Translations under genes and position numbers: made by a program
Notes under the pieces: model-generated
The model's input: only the letters and a program-made list of their open reading frames with translations
What the model was told of the DNA's origin: nothing
The model's database searches: none
NCBI GenBank assembly: GCA_000435075.1
Contig: FR890644.1
Coordinates: 42,354 to 106,353, forward strand
Length of the DNA: 64,000 nt
Direction: 5' to 3'
Origin: Bacteroides sp. CAG:770
GTDB lineage: Bacteria; Bacteroidota; Bacteroidia; Bacteroidales; UBA932
Shown: one piece after another, positions 17,373 to 25,421 of the stretch
How the letters are laid out: each line of letters begins with the position of its first letter
How positions within the stretch are numbered: position 1 is the stretch's first letter

Positions 17373-17861
17373 TCATCTGTTTCTCTTGAAGACCTCCGGA
17401 AATGCCTCCTTCTCCTCCTCAGAGACAATCTGTCTCAATGGAATCATGACGAAATCACGCTCCGACATCAAAGGATGAGGAATAGTAAGTACTTTATTAT
17501 CAATATATTGCTTACCATAAAGGAGTATATCAATGTCAATCGGCCGGGAATGATACACCCTCTTCCCATCCGTATCGAATTCGACGACCTCGTCCCGTCC
17601 CATGGACTTTTCTATCCGCTTGCACTCCTTAAGAAGCGATAGAGGAGTAACTTGCTCATTAACAAAGACTTCGGCCGCGCAGTTCAGAAACTTCACATCA
17701 GCATTGAAACCCCAGGGTTCGGTCTCGATAAGGTCTGAAACCTTGACGACGCTCACGCCATCCACATCGTCCAGCATTGACAATGCCAATCTTATGTTCG
17801 CCTCGCGGTCGCCCTCGTTGGACCCCAGCCCGAGATAAACGTCAATGCCAGCCTTTTCCAT
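17373..17861 (-). CDS. folK: 2-amino-4-hydroxy-6-hydroxymethyldihydropteridine pyrophosphokinase
   Basis: 162 residues, normal HPPK length. The N-terminus VYLGLGSNEGDREANI is the family signature, and RPIDIDILLYG with the following HPLMSERDFVMIPL carries the ATP/Mg-binding aspartates and basic residues. It transfers pyrophosphate from ATP to the pterin in folate synthesis. Its ATG overlaps the sufT stop by one base (TGATG on the minus strand), suggesting translational coupling. The other folate-cycle genes thyA and folA lie 35 kb away. Confidence 0.95.
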   Translation of the reverse strand: MEKAGIDVYLGLGSNEGDREANIRLALSMLDDVDGVSVVKVSDLIETEPWGFNADVKFLNCAAEVFVNEQVTPLSLLKECKRIEKSMGRDEVVEFDTDGKRVYHSRPIDIDILLYGKQYIDNKVLTIPHPLMSERDFVMIPLRQIVSEEEKEAFPEVFKRNR

Positions 17862-18238
17862 CAGTCGTCAACGTCTAATCCGAGGTCGAGTCGTGCTTCT
17901 TCTGAGAGCATGCTCTTGTCCCACACAGGTTCGAAAACGAGTTCAATGTTGCAGGATTTGATTCCCGGGACATCCTCGACAGATGTCTTTACCTCAGCCA
18001 TCACCTCGTCCGCCATCGGGCAATTAGGCGCTGTAAACGTCATTTTGATGGCAACGTCATGCTCCTTGTTTATCACCAGTTCATATATGAGTCCCAAGTC
18101 ATAAATGTTCACTGGAATTTCAGGGTCATATACTTGTTTCAATGCCTTGATGACATCCGTGTACAATGGAGCAAGTGCTTTTGCATCTTCTGCAGTAAGC
18201 ACCTCCTGCTCTGTATTCTTATTCTCTTCCATAACCAA
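17861..18238 (-). CDS. sufT: SufT-type MIP18/DUF59 iron-sulfur assembly protein
   Basis: 125 residues. The DUF59 core is at about 25-105: VYDPEIPVNIYDLGLIYEL, then MTFTAPNCPMADEV with the conserved cysteine, and VFEPVWDKSMLSEEARLDLG at the end. These proteins help mature [4Fe-4S] proteins. Position between folK and a sufE-sufS pair supports the SufT reading. The N-terminal 20 residues are acidic and variable. It starts 10 bp after the sufE stop. Confidence 0.9.
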   Translation of the reverse strand: MVMEENKNTEQEVLTAEDAKALAPLYTDVIKALKQVYDPEIPVNIYDLGLIYELVINKEHDVAIKMTFTAPNCPMADEVMAEVKTSVEDVPGIKSCNIELVFEPVWDKSMLSEEARLDLGLDVDD

Positions 18239-18247
18239 TTTTGTATC

Positions 18248-18679
18248 TTACTTGGCTGAGTTTTCCAATGCCACAGCCTTAATCGTAGCTATCATTGATG
18301 CCAATCCATTCGCCCTCGTCGGTGACAGATTTTCCTTCAGACCTATCTTTTCAATGAAACTGAAATCTGATGATGCGATTTCTTCCGGTGTACGGCCTGA
18401 GTAAATGCTGACAAGAAGGGATATTATACCCTTGGTTATGATGGCATCACTGTCGGCTGTGAACCACAGCTTCCCGTCTTTCATCTGATAGTCCAGCCAA
18501 ACCCTGGACTGACATCCTTTGATGAGCCTGTCATCTGTCTTGGATGAATCAGGATAAGGTGCCAGATTCTTTCCCAAGTCTATCAGATACTCGTATTTGT
18601 CCAGCCATTCGTCATACATGGAGAAGGAATCTACTACTTCGTCCTCCGCTTCCTTCAATGTTTTGATATTGTTTTCCAT
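18248..18679 (-). CDS. sufE: SufE-family sulfur acceptor
   Basis: 143 residues. The SufE fold is recognisable from YEYLIDLGKNLAPYP and LIKGCQSRVWLDY, in which the cysteine near residue 55 accepts persulfide from SufS. SGRTPEEI lies further on. It stimulates the cysteine desulfurase and passes sulfur to the Fe-S scaffold. The SufS gene is 4 bp upstream, so the two are co-transcribed. The scaffold genes sufBCD are not in the window. Confidence 0.93.
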   Translation of the reverse strand: MENNIKTLKEAEDEVVDSFSMYDEWLDKYEYLIDLGKNLAPYPDSSKTDDRLIKGCQSRVWLDYQMKDGKLWFTADSDAIITKGIISLLVSIYSGRTPEEIASSDFSFIEKIGLKENLSPTRANGLASMIATIKAVALENSAK

Positions 18680-18683
18680 CTTC

Positions 18684-19910
18684 CTATCGTAACATATTAA
18701 TAGCCTTGTCCAACGATTTCATGAAATATTCTGCCTCGTCCATTGTGTTGTAAGGGGCCAATGATATCCTCAGCATACCTGTAACACCGAATCTGTCCAT
18801 AACAGGTTCCGCACACATCTGACCCGAACGCGCAGCGATTCCCATCTTGTCTAAAATCAATGCCAGATCTTCGTGGTGTGCACCTTTCACAGTGAATGAG
18901 AAAAGCGGAATCTTCTCAGATGTTCCACGCGGAACTCCATACAAAGTAATCCTGTCATCGTTCATCAATGCGTTATACATATAATCCCTTACAGAGTCGT
19001 AATAAGCAGAAACTTCCCTGTCGCGCATCATCTTTGCCACCTCAATAGCCGGTTTCAATGTCGGTACACCGGTAAAGTTCAGTGTGCCCGCCTCGAATTT
19101 TTCAGGGAGCGGAGCATATGTCGTACCGCTGAACTTAACGGTAGCAATCATCTCTCCCCCGCCCATATAAGGAGGCATCTGCTCAAGCCAATGTTTCTTT
19201 CCGTAAAGTACACCTACGCCTGTCGCTGCATACAGTTTATGTCCGGAAAAAGCATAGAAATCGCAGTCGATTTTCCGTACATCCATTCCTTCATGGACAA
19301 CACCCTGGGCGCCATCAATCAAAACGGGAACATTCTTGGAGTGGCAGATTCTTACGATTTCGTCGATAGAATTGATGATTCCGAGGACATTGGAAATCTG
19401 AGTAACGGCCACAATCCTGGTCCTGTCTATTATCATTGACTCAAGCATATCCACCTTGAGATAGCCGTTGTCATCTACTCTCAGAACTTTAAGAACAGCC
19501 TTTTTTCTCTGACACATCATCTGCCATGGAACTATATCAGAATGATGTTCCACTTCAGATACTATCACTTCGTCCCCTTCATGGACAAACGCTTCACCAA
19601 AGCTGAAAGCAACAAGATTTATCGATGCCGTAGTGCCGGAAGTGAAAACAATTTCCTCCCTGCATTCAGCATTGATAAAGTCCCGTACAGCATCGCGAGT
19701 TGTCTCATATTCGTCAGTCGCTTCCTCGGCAAGCCTGTGGATGCCCCTATGGATATTGGCATTGGACTGTGTTGTAAGTCTGTTCCACATATCTATGACC
19801 TGCTGAGGCCTCTGGGCTGTCGCAGCGTTGTCAAAATAAACGAGATCTTTTCCGTATACCTTTCTGGAAAGTATCGGAAACATCGCTCTTATGTCATTAA
19901 CTGAAGCCAT
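18684..19910 (-). CDS. sufS: cysteine desulfurase SufS
   Basis: 408 residues, class V aminotransferase fold. YFDNAATAQRPQ is at the N-terminus, the PLP-binding Lys in FSGHKLYAATGVG near 225, and the catalytic Cys in ARSGQMCAEPVM near 362 on the long type II loop. Converts cysteine to alanine and delivers persulfide to SufE. First gene of the sufS-sufE-sufT-folK(-glyS) minus-strand run. The gene contains a parS-like 16-mer at 18921-18936 encoding GVPRGTS. Confidence 0.95.
   Translation of the reverse strand: MASVNDIRAMFPILSRKVYGKDLVYFDNAATAQRPQQVIDMWNRLTTQSNANIHRGIHRLAEEATDEYETTRDAVRDFINAECREEIVFTSGTTASINLVAFSFGEAFVHEGDEVIVSEVEHHSDIVPWQMMCQRKKAVLKVLRVDDNGYLKVDMLESMIIDRTRIVAVTQISNVLGIINSIDEIVRICHSKNVPVLIDGAQGVVHEGMDVRKIDCDFYAFSGHKLYAATGVGVLYGKKHWLEQMPPYMGGGEMIATVKFSGTTYAPLPEKFEAGTLNFTGVPTLKPAIEVAKMMRDREVSAYYDSVRDYMYNALMNDDRITLYGVPRGTSEKIPLFSFTVKGAHHEDLALILDKMGIAARSGQMCAEPVMDRFGVTGMLRISLAPYNTMDEAEYFMKSLDKAINMLR
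18921..18936. other. degenerate parS-like palindrome in sufS
   Basis: TGTTCCACGCGGAACT differs from the palindrome TGTTCCACGTGGAACA at two positions. On its own it would be ignored; it is listed because better copies lie at 20793 and 21283. Confidence 0.3.
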
Positions 19911-20109
19911 ATCAGAAATGATTAAAATACTACATTGTCTAAAATCACCGGGATTGGGAAAAACAGCATAAAATGGTATATGAAACTTCCGGAATCCCAG
20001 ACTTGCTCAATGTATTGTCAAGTCATATCGCAAACTGCAAAGTTACGAAAGTAATCAGTCATTATCTCCACTTTTTCGAACAATTTAAGTCTTTTTAAGT
20101 TTATTCCAC

Positions 20110-20117
20110 TATTTTTG
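20110..20117 (+). promoter_or_regulatory. putative -7 box of ruvA
   Basis: TATTTTTG fits TAnnTTTG, 25 bp before the ruvA ATG. The stretch 19911-20142 otherwise shows only AT-rich DNA. Confidence 0.45.
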
Positions 20118-20142
20118 CAATACGACAATAAAAACAAACAAT

Positions 20143-20730
20143 ATGTACGATTATATTAAAGGCGAAATAGTGGAAATCAGCCCCACTGAAGTAATATTGG
20201 AATGTAACGGCATCGGTTACAGCATCATGATATCACTTCAGACTTACGATGCACTCAAAGAGAGCGATGAAGCCAAAGTATATATATATCATCACATCAG
20301 GGAAGACGAGGAACAGTTCTACGGATTCGCCACGAAGAATGAGCGCGAACTGTTCAAACTTCTCATCAGCGTTTCCGGAGTAGGTGTAGGCTCAGCAAGG
20401 ATGATGCTGTCATCGCTTACAGATGAGGAAATACGAAACGCCATCCTGAGCGAGGATGTTAGAACTATTAAAAGCATCAAGGGAATCGGCATGAAAACTG
20501 CCCAGCGACTTATCTTGGATCTGAAGGATAAGATAGTCAAGGGGGCAGGTGTAGAGACTGCTGAGATCACAGTTCCTACCAAGAATCATAATATCGATGA
20601 GGCTACCACTGCCCTAATGAATCTCGGATTCTCAAAGGTCAATATAAATAAGATACTGCCTGAGATATTGAAAGAAAGTCCAGATGCTTCCATCGAGACT
20701 ATCATTAGAGAGGGACTTAAACGACTCTAA
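20143..20730 (+). CDS. ruvA: Holliday junction branch migration protein RuvA
   Basis: 195 residues, typical length. The N-terminal OB domain is MYDYIKGEIVEISPTEVILECNGIGY. Two helix-hairpin-helix motifs follow (LLISVSGVGVGSARMML near 75, IKSIKGIGMKTAQRLILDL near 112), then a C-terminal RuvB-contact domain (about 150-195). It tetramerises on four-way junctions and loads RuvB. Unlike the enterobacterial layout, ruvB is not adjacent; it lies at 28237-29280 on the other strand. Confidence 0.96.
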   Translation: MYDYIKGEIVEISPTEVILECNGIGYSIMISLQTYDALKESDEAKVYIYHHIREDEEQFYGFATKNERELFKLLISVSGVGVGSARMMLSSLTDEEIRNAILSEDVRTIKSIKGIGMKTAQRLILDLKDKIVKGAGVETAEITVPTKNHNIDEATTALMNLGFSKVNINKILPEILKESPDASIETIIREGLKRL

Positions 20731-20778
20731 CAATACAGGACAGACCTGGACGAGGAATCATATTATCCAAAATAAAAC

Positions 20779-20824
20779 AAATCCGGAAAAGTTGTTCCAC
20801 ATGGAACATTTCTTTTCCGGATTT
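20779..20824. terminator. 13-bp-stem terminator whose loop holds a parS-like palindrome
   Basis: AAATCCGGAAAAG and CTTTTCCGGATTT are perfect inverted arms (20779-20791 and 20812-20824) between the convergent genes ruvA and mnmG. The 20-base loop contains TGTTCCACATGGAACA (20793-20808), one base from the parS palindrome found 475 bp away. It may act both as terminator and as a partition-protein site. Confidence 0.7.
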
Positions 20825-20829
20825 GAAAT

Positions 20830-22878
20830 TTATCTTCCGAAGTGAATCAAAAGTATAGAAATATCAGAAGGTGAAATACCCGAAATACGGGATGCCTGAC
20901 CGATAGTTGCCGGTTTATATTTCAGAAGTTTCTGACGACATTCAATTGATAAACCAGGAACCCTATCAAAGTCATAGTTGTCTGGAATCCAGAGGTTCTC
21001 CAGATGAGAAATCTTATCCGCAATCTGCTTTTCTCTCTCTATGTAACCTCTATACTTTACTAAGACTTCAGCATCCGAAATAATAGTATCTAGATATTTC
21101 TTGAATACCCTATTCTTATAATCACCCATAAACTCATTATTAAACTGCATCGACTGATTAAACTGCAAAATCATCGAAGCGAAGTATAATGATTGATTAT
21201 GACTTATATTAGATTCGGTAATATCTGCTGGAGTAGAATCTGGTAATATTGAAGAATCTACAGAGAACGATTCGATAAGTCTTGTTCCACGTGGAACAAT
21301 ATTAAGAATTTCAGAATACTCTACATTAGGGCGTGAAAGAACATCCTTAATACGCTTGGATTCAGAAAGTGTTGCCTCACCGATAGAAGTGAAATAATCG
21401 TTGACCTGTTCTGAAGTAACATTGACTTTTTCTGCAAAATCAATTAACTCCTCTACCCTATCATACTTTCGCATAGTATATGAATACCTATACTCATCAG
21501 CCAGACCAATATTATGAGATAAGGCAGTAAGACGCTTATCAGCATTGTCCTGACGAAGAAGTATCCTATACTCGGCACGGGAGGTAAACATTCGGTATGG
21601 TTCATCTACCCCCTTCGTCACGAGGTCATCAATAAGAACTCCTATATATGACTCATCTCTCTTGAGTATGAACGGGTCTTTTTCCTGAACAAACAAAGCA
21701 GCATTAATACCGGCCATCAATCCCTGAGCTGCGGCTTCTTCGTAACCAGTGGTTCCATTAATCTGACCGGCGAAGAATAAGCCTGGGATATCTTTCAATT
21801 CAAGACTTGACTTCAACTGAAGAGGATCGAAGAAATCATACTCCACTGCATAAGCCGGACGATAAATCTCTACATTCTCAAATCCGTCGATCGCTTTCAA
21901 GGCCTCGACCTGAATATCGAGAGGCAGTGAAGAAGAAAATCCTTGAAGGTAATATTCATTTGTAGAACGTCCTTCCGGCTCAAGGAAAAGCTGATGGGAA
22001 TCCTTATCCGCGAAAGTTCTTAGTTTATCCTCAATGCTAGGACAATATCGAGGTCCCCTTCCATGAATAAGTCCGTTGAACAAAGGCGAGTCCGAGAAGC
22101 CGGAACGCAAAATGTCATGAACATTCTTATTGGTATGGAAAATAAAACAAGGCATTTGTTCGTTTCCATTCTGCGCAGCAGACAAGAAAGGAAGATATGA
22201 GAACTTGTCGGGGTGGGTATCACCATATTGATAAACTGACTTCGAAAGGTCAATACTCCTGATATCAATTCTTGGCGGTGTACCAGTCTTCATCCTATCG
22301 GTCTTCACTCCAAGAGAAACAAGTTGCTCAGTCAAACCATGAGTCGGAGACTCCCCTATCCTACCGCCAGGAAAATCCGTCCTGCCGATGAATATTTTTC
22401 CGTTAAGGAACGTTCCGGTAGTCAAAACAACTGCACGAGAATTGAAAATTGCACCGGTAGATGTACGGACGCCTGAAATTTTCGAATTCTCAAAGAGGAA
22501 AGAAGTAACATTGTCAATGTAAACACTTAAGTTACAATTACTTTCGAGAATTTTGCGCCAGTAAAGGGAAAACTTGATTTTATCGCATTGGGCACGCGGA
22601 CTCCACATTGCAGGTCCTTTGGAGCGATTCAGCATACGGAACTGCAAAGTAGAAGCATCCGTAACAATTCCTGTGTATCCTCCAAGAGCATCAATCTCAC
22701 GTACAATCTGTCCTTTGGCAATTCCTCCTATCGAGGGATTGCAGGACATCTTGGCAAGACCAGTGAAATCAGAAGTTACCAGAAGTACGGAAGACCCCAT
22801 AGTCGCAGCAGCCATTGCAGCTTCACAACCTGCATGTCCACCACCAACTACGATTATATCGAATTGTTTTGCGTACAT
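20830..22878 (-). CDS. mnmG: tRNA uridine-5-carboxymethylaminomethyl modification enzyme MnmG
   Basis: 682 residues, about 55 longer than the usual 625-630. FAD-binding motif DIIVVGGGHAGCEAA is at the N-terminus, and CNPSIGGIAKGQIVREIDALGG and PRAQCDKIKFSLYWR follow. The C-terminus SIGQASRISG-type region (ATIGQASRISGISPSDISILL) is intact. With MnmE it modifies U34 of several tRNAs. Relative to E. coli, roughly 60 extra residues lie between RPNVEYSEILN and VKYRGYIERE (about 526-606), starting with IVPRGT, whose codons form a perfect parS-type palindrome. ybeY lies 5 bp upstream on the same strand. Confidence 0.95.
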   Translation of the reverse strand: MYAKQFDIIVVGGGHAGCEAAMAAATMGSSVLLVTSDFTGLAKMSCNPSIGGIAKGQIVREIDALGGYTGIVTDASTLQFRMLNRSKGPAMWSPRAQCDKIKFSLYWRKILESNCNLSVYIDNVTSFLFENSKISGVRTSTGAIFNSRAVVLTTGTFLNGKIFIGRTDFPGGRIGESPTHGLTEQLVSLGVKTDRMKTGTPPRIDIRSIDLSKSVYQYGDTHPDKFSYLPFLSAAQNGNEQMPCFIFHTNKNVHDILRSGFSDSPLFNGLIHGRGPRYCPSIEDKLRTFADKDSHQLFLEPEGRSTNEYYLQGFSSSLPLDIQVEALKAIDGFENVEIYRPAYAVEYDFFDPLQLKSSLELKDIPGLFFAGQINGTTGYEEAAAQGLMAGINAALFVQEKDPFILKRDESYIGVLIDDLVTKGVDEPYRMFTSRAEYRILLRQDNADKRLTALSHNIGLADEYRYSYTMRKYDRVEELIDFAEKVNVTSEQVNDYFTSIGEATLSESKRIKDVLSRPNVEYSEILNIVPRGTRLIESFSVDSSILPDSTPADITESNISHNQSLYFASMILQFNQSMQFNNEFMGDYKNRVFKKYLDTIISDAEVLVKYRGYIEREKQIADKISHLENLWIPDNYDFDRVPGLSIECRQKLLKYKPATIGQASRISGISPSDISILLIHFGR
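21283..21298. other. perfect parS-type palindrome inside mnmG
   Basis: TGTTCCACGTGGAACA is a perfect 16-bp palindrome of the chromosomal parS type bound by ParB/Spo0J. It encodes VPRGT at the beginning of the extra segment of MnmG. ParB sites usually cluster near the replication origin, so this suggests the window is origin-proximal (inference). parAB genes are not in the window. Confidence 0.75.
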
Positions 22879-22883
22879 TTAAC

Positions 22884-23309
22884 TCAGTTATTAATATGAT
22901 TTCTCAACTCGAGATAATAGTTCTCTTTCTCACGCATAACCTTCTGCTCCTCATCAGTATGATCATCATAACCTATTAGATGAAGAAGTCCATGGACAAT
23001 TACCCTATTGAGTTCATCTGAAAATTCCGTTTTATAATACTCCGCATTCTCACGGACTGAGTCAATGCTGATGAACAAATCTCCTGAAAGAACATTCCCC
23101 TCACAGTAATCGAAAGTAATAATATCGGTAAAATAATCATGTCCGAGAAACTTGATATTCACATCGAGGATGTAATTGTCCGAACAGAAGATAATACAGA
23201 TGTTGCCGAGTTTCTTCACTTCACTTTCAGCAACCATTTTGAGCCATGCATTATTAAGACGCTTATGCTTGAACTCAAACTTAATGTCTTCAAGACTATA
23301 ACTAACCAT
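22884..23309 (-). CDS. ybeY: endoribonuclease YbeY
   Basis: 141 residues. The zinc-binding signature HGLLHLIGYDDH near residues 108-119 matches HGxLHLxGYDH, and TDIITFDY is the conserved strand before it. YbeY is a metal-dependent RNase in 16S rRNA maturation and ribosome quality control. It lies 5 bp upstream of mnmG and is probably co-transcribed with it. An extra Asp separates Gly-Tyr-Asp from His, a small variation seen in this phylum. Confidence 0.93.
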   Translation of the reverse strand: MVSYSLEDIKFEFKHKRLNNAWLKMVAESEVKKLGNICIIFCSDNYILDVNIKFLGHDYFTDIITFDYCEGNVLSGDLFISIDSVRENAEYYKTEFSDELNRVIVHGLLHLIGYDDHTDEEQKVMREKENYYLELRNHINN

Positions 23310-23357
23310 ATCCTTATAATTAAGTTTGCAAATCTACAAAAAAGCGAGAAGATAAAC

Positions 23358-23388
23358 TTTGAAAAAGAAATATTTATTAATAACTTTG
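23358..23388 (+). promoter_or_regulatory. Bacteroidota-type promoter of tonB
   Basis: TTTG at 23358-23361, a 19-bp spacer, then TAACTTTG at 23381-23388. Both elements match the -33/-7 consensus, and the ATG follows 31 bp later. Confidence 0.7.
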
Positions 23389-23419
23389 AAACGCGAATGG
23401 AAAAATAAAAAACATTGAC

Positions 23420-24115
23420 ATGGAAGTTAAAAAAACATCCAAGGCAAGCCTTGAGAACAAGCGATTCCTCTTTTTGGAGATTGGATTTGTTCTTACTCTA
23501 GTTATCGTTTTGGGAGCTTTCAACTGGTCCACAAAAGAAAAGCAGACTGCTGTTCTTGAAGCAGAGAATGCAGTAGTGGAAGTAGAGGACATGATTCCTA
23601 TCACACAGGAGACACCTCCACCACCAGAAGTAGCACCTAAAATTCCTGTACTTTCCGACCAGATCGACGTTGTCGATGACAACATCAAAGTCGATGACAA
23701 CATGTTCCAGAACCTCGAAGACGATGCAAATTCAGGCGTCGAGATTATGGACTACATCGAAAGCGCACCGGAAGAGGAAACTGTAGAGGAAGAAGCTATT
23801 CCTTTCCAATTGGTAGAGGAAAAACCTTCATTCAATGGCGGAGACGCAAACGAATTCTCTAAATGGGTGAACTCAAGACTTGTTTACCCTGAAATTGCAA
23901 AGGAGAATGGTGTTCAGGGTCGTGTAACTCTTCAGTTCACAGTAAACGCTGACGGTACAGTATCCAATGTAAAGGTTCTTCGTGGCGTCGATTCCTCACT
24001 TGACAAAGAGGCTGTCAGAGTAGTTTCAAGCTCCCCTAAATGGAAGCCTGGTAAACAGAGAGACCGTGCGGTTAAAGTAACCTACACCTTCCCTGTAATT
24101 TTCCAGTTGAGATAA
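23420..24115 (+). CDS. tonB: energy transducer TonB
   Basis: 231 residues. A single N-terminal membrane anchor lies at about 18-36 (FLFLEIGFVLTLVIVLGAF). A periplasmic linker with a Pro-rich patch (ETPPPPEVAPK near 56) and long acidic stretch follows. The C-terminal TonB domain spans about 140-231 (LVYPEIAKENGVQGRVTLQFTVNADGTV ... WKPGKQRDRAVKVTYTFPV). It couples the proton-motive force to outer-membrane receptors such as the one at 5356-8196. exbB/exbD are not adjacent. It has its own promoter and terminator. Confidence 0.93.
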   Translation: MEVKKTSKASLENKRFLFLEIGFVLTLVIVLGAFNWSTKEKQTAVLEAENAVVEVEDMIPITQETPPPPEVAPKIPVLSDQIDVVDDNIKVDDNMFQNLEDDANSGVEIMDYIESAPEEETVEEEAIPFQLVEEKPSFNGGDANEFSKWVNSRLVYPEIAKENGVQGRVTLQFTVNADGTVSNVKVLRGVDSSLDKEAVRVVSSSPKWKPGKQRDRAVKVTYTFPVIFQLR

Positions 24116-24135
24116 TTTATTTCTCCGGAATTAAT

Positions 24136-24166
24136 AAGGCTGTCCCCAATCAGGATGGCCTTTTTT
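24136..24166 (+). terminator. rho-independent terminator after tonB
   Basis: AAGGCTGTCC pairs with GGATGGCCTT (two wobble pairs) and is followed by six T. Confidence 0.8.
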
Positions 24167-24176
24167 ATGATAAAAT

Positions 24177-25358
24177 ATGACGAATAACACGGAAAAAGCC
24201 GTCTTTGTGGGAATAATAACGGACAAAGACGATGAGAGAAAGGTATATGAATACCTTGATGAACTTGAGTTTCTTGCTGAGACAGCAGGTGCTACGAGGG
24301 ATAAAAAATTTGTGCAGCGACTTGACAGGCCTGATAACGCAACGTATATCAGGAGTGGAAAACTTCAGGAAATTGCTGAATATTGCGAAGAAAATGAGAT
24401 AAGGTACGTAATCTTCGACGATGAACTTTCAGGCACTCAGCAGCGCAACATCGAGAAGATAATAAAGACATCGAGTGTCATTGACAGGACCAGTCTCATC
24501 CTCGAAATATTCGCGCAGCGGGCAAAAACCGCATACGCGAAAATGCAGGTAGAACTTGCAAAATACAACTATATGTTGCCTAGGCTTGCGGGCATGTGGA
24601 CCCACCTTGAGAGACAGCGAGGTGGTATGGGCACGAGAGGAGGTATGGGTGAAACTCAGATTGAGATTGACCGCCGTATCGTAAAGGAGCGCATATCAAA
24701 ACTTAAGGAACAGCTCAAGAAAGTCGACAGACAGATGGCCACCCAGCGTGGAAACAGAGGGCAACTGGTAAGGCTTGCACTTGTAGGTTATACTAATGTC
24801 GGCAAGAGTACTCTCATGAATCTGCTCTCCAAGAGCGATGTATTTGCCGAGAACAAACTCTTCGCAACATTGGATACGACTGTCAGAAAGGTCGTTTTGG
24901 AGAACGTGCCGTTCCTTCTCAGCGATACAGTAGGATTTATAAGAAAGCTTCCTACGCAGCTCATAGAAGCCTTTAAAAGCACGTTGGACGAGGTAAGAGA
25001 AGCCGATATACTGATTCACGTAGTGGACATCTCACATCCGGGATTTGAGGAGCAGATGGAAGTCGTGGAGCAGACATTGAGGGACATAAAGGCTGACAAT
25101 AAGCCTATATATGTCATTTTCAATAAGATCGACTCCTACACGTATGAGGAGTACGATGAGTTTTCGCTGGAGCCGAAAGGCAAGAACAATGTTTCCCTTG
25201 AGGAACTTAAGAACAGCTGGATAGCGAAGGAGAAAACTCCATGCATATTCATATCAGCCAAAGAGAAAATAGGCATTGACAAACTCAGAAACGACATCTA
25301 CAAGATGGTAGCTGAAATTCATGCAGGAAGATATCCTTTCAATAATTTCCTCTGGTAG
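24177..25358 (+). CDS. hflX: GTPase HflX
   Basis: 393 residues. The HflX N-terminal domain (about 1-190) includes RLDRPDNATYIRSGKLQEI and the glycine-rich GGMGTRGGMGETQIEIDRR. The G domain follows: G1 LVGYTNVGKST near 202, G3 DTVGF near 248 and G4 NKID near 320. It binds the 50S subunit and is thought to split stalled or hibernating ribosomes. It begins 11 bp after the tonB terminator T-run and ends at a bidirectional terminator. Confidence 0.95.
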   Translation: MTNNTEKAVFVGIITDKDDERKVYEYLDELEFLAETAGATRDKKFVQRLDRPDNATYIRSGKLQEIAEYCEENEIRYVIFDDELSGTQQRNIEKIIKTSSVIDRTSLILEIFAQRAKTAYAKMQVELAKYNYMLPRLAGMWTHLERQRGGMGTRGGMGETQIEIDRRIVKERISKLKEQLKKVDRQMATQRGNRGQLVRLALVGYTNVGKSTLMNLLSKSDVFAENKLFATLDTTVRKVVLENVPFLLSDTVGFIRKLPTQLIEAFKSTLDEVREADILIHVVDISHPGFEEQMEVVEQTLRDIKADNKPIYVIFNKIDSYTYEEYDEFSLEPKGKNNVSLEELKNSWIAKEKTPCIFISAKEKIGIDKLRNDIYKMVAEIHAGRYPFNNFLW

Positions 25359-25373
25359 AAGAAAGTAACAAAA

Positions 25374-25402
25374 AAAGGGTTGGCCAAACCGGTCAACCCT
25401 TT
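25374..25402. terminator. bidirectional terminator between hflX and frdB
   Basis: AAAGGGTTG and CAACCCTTT arms with a GG-CC-rich inner stem; A-run before and TTTATT after. It separates convergent genes. Confidence 0.8.
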
Positions 25403-25421
25403 ATTGTATATATTCAGTTTA

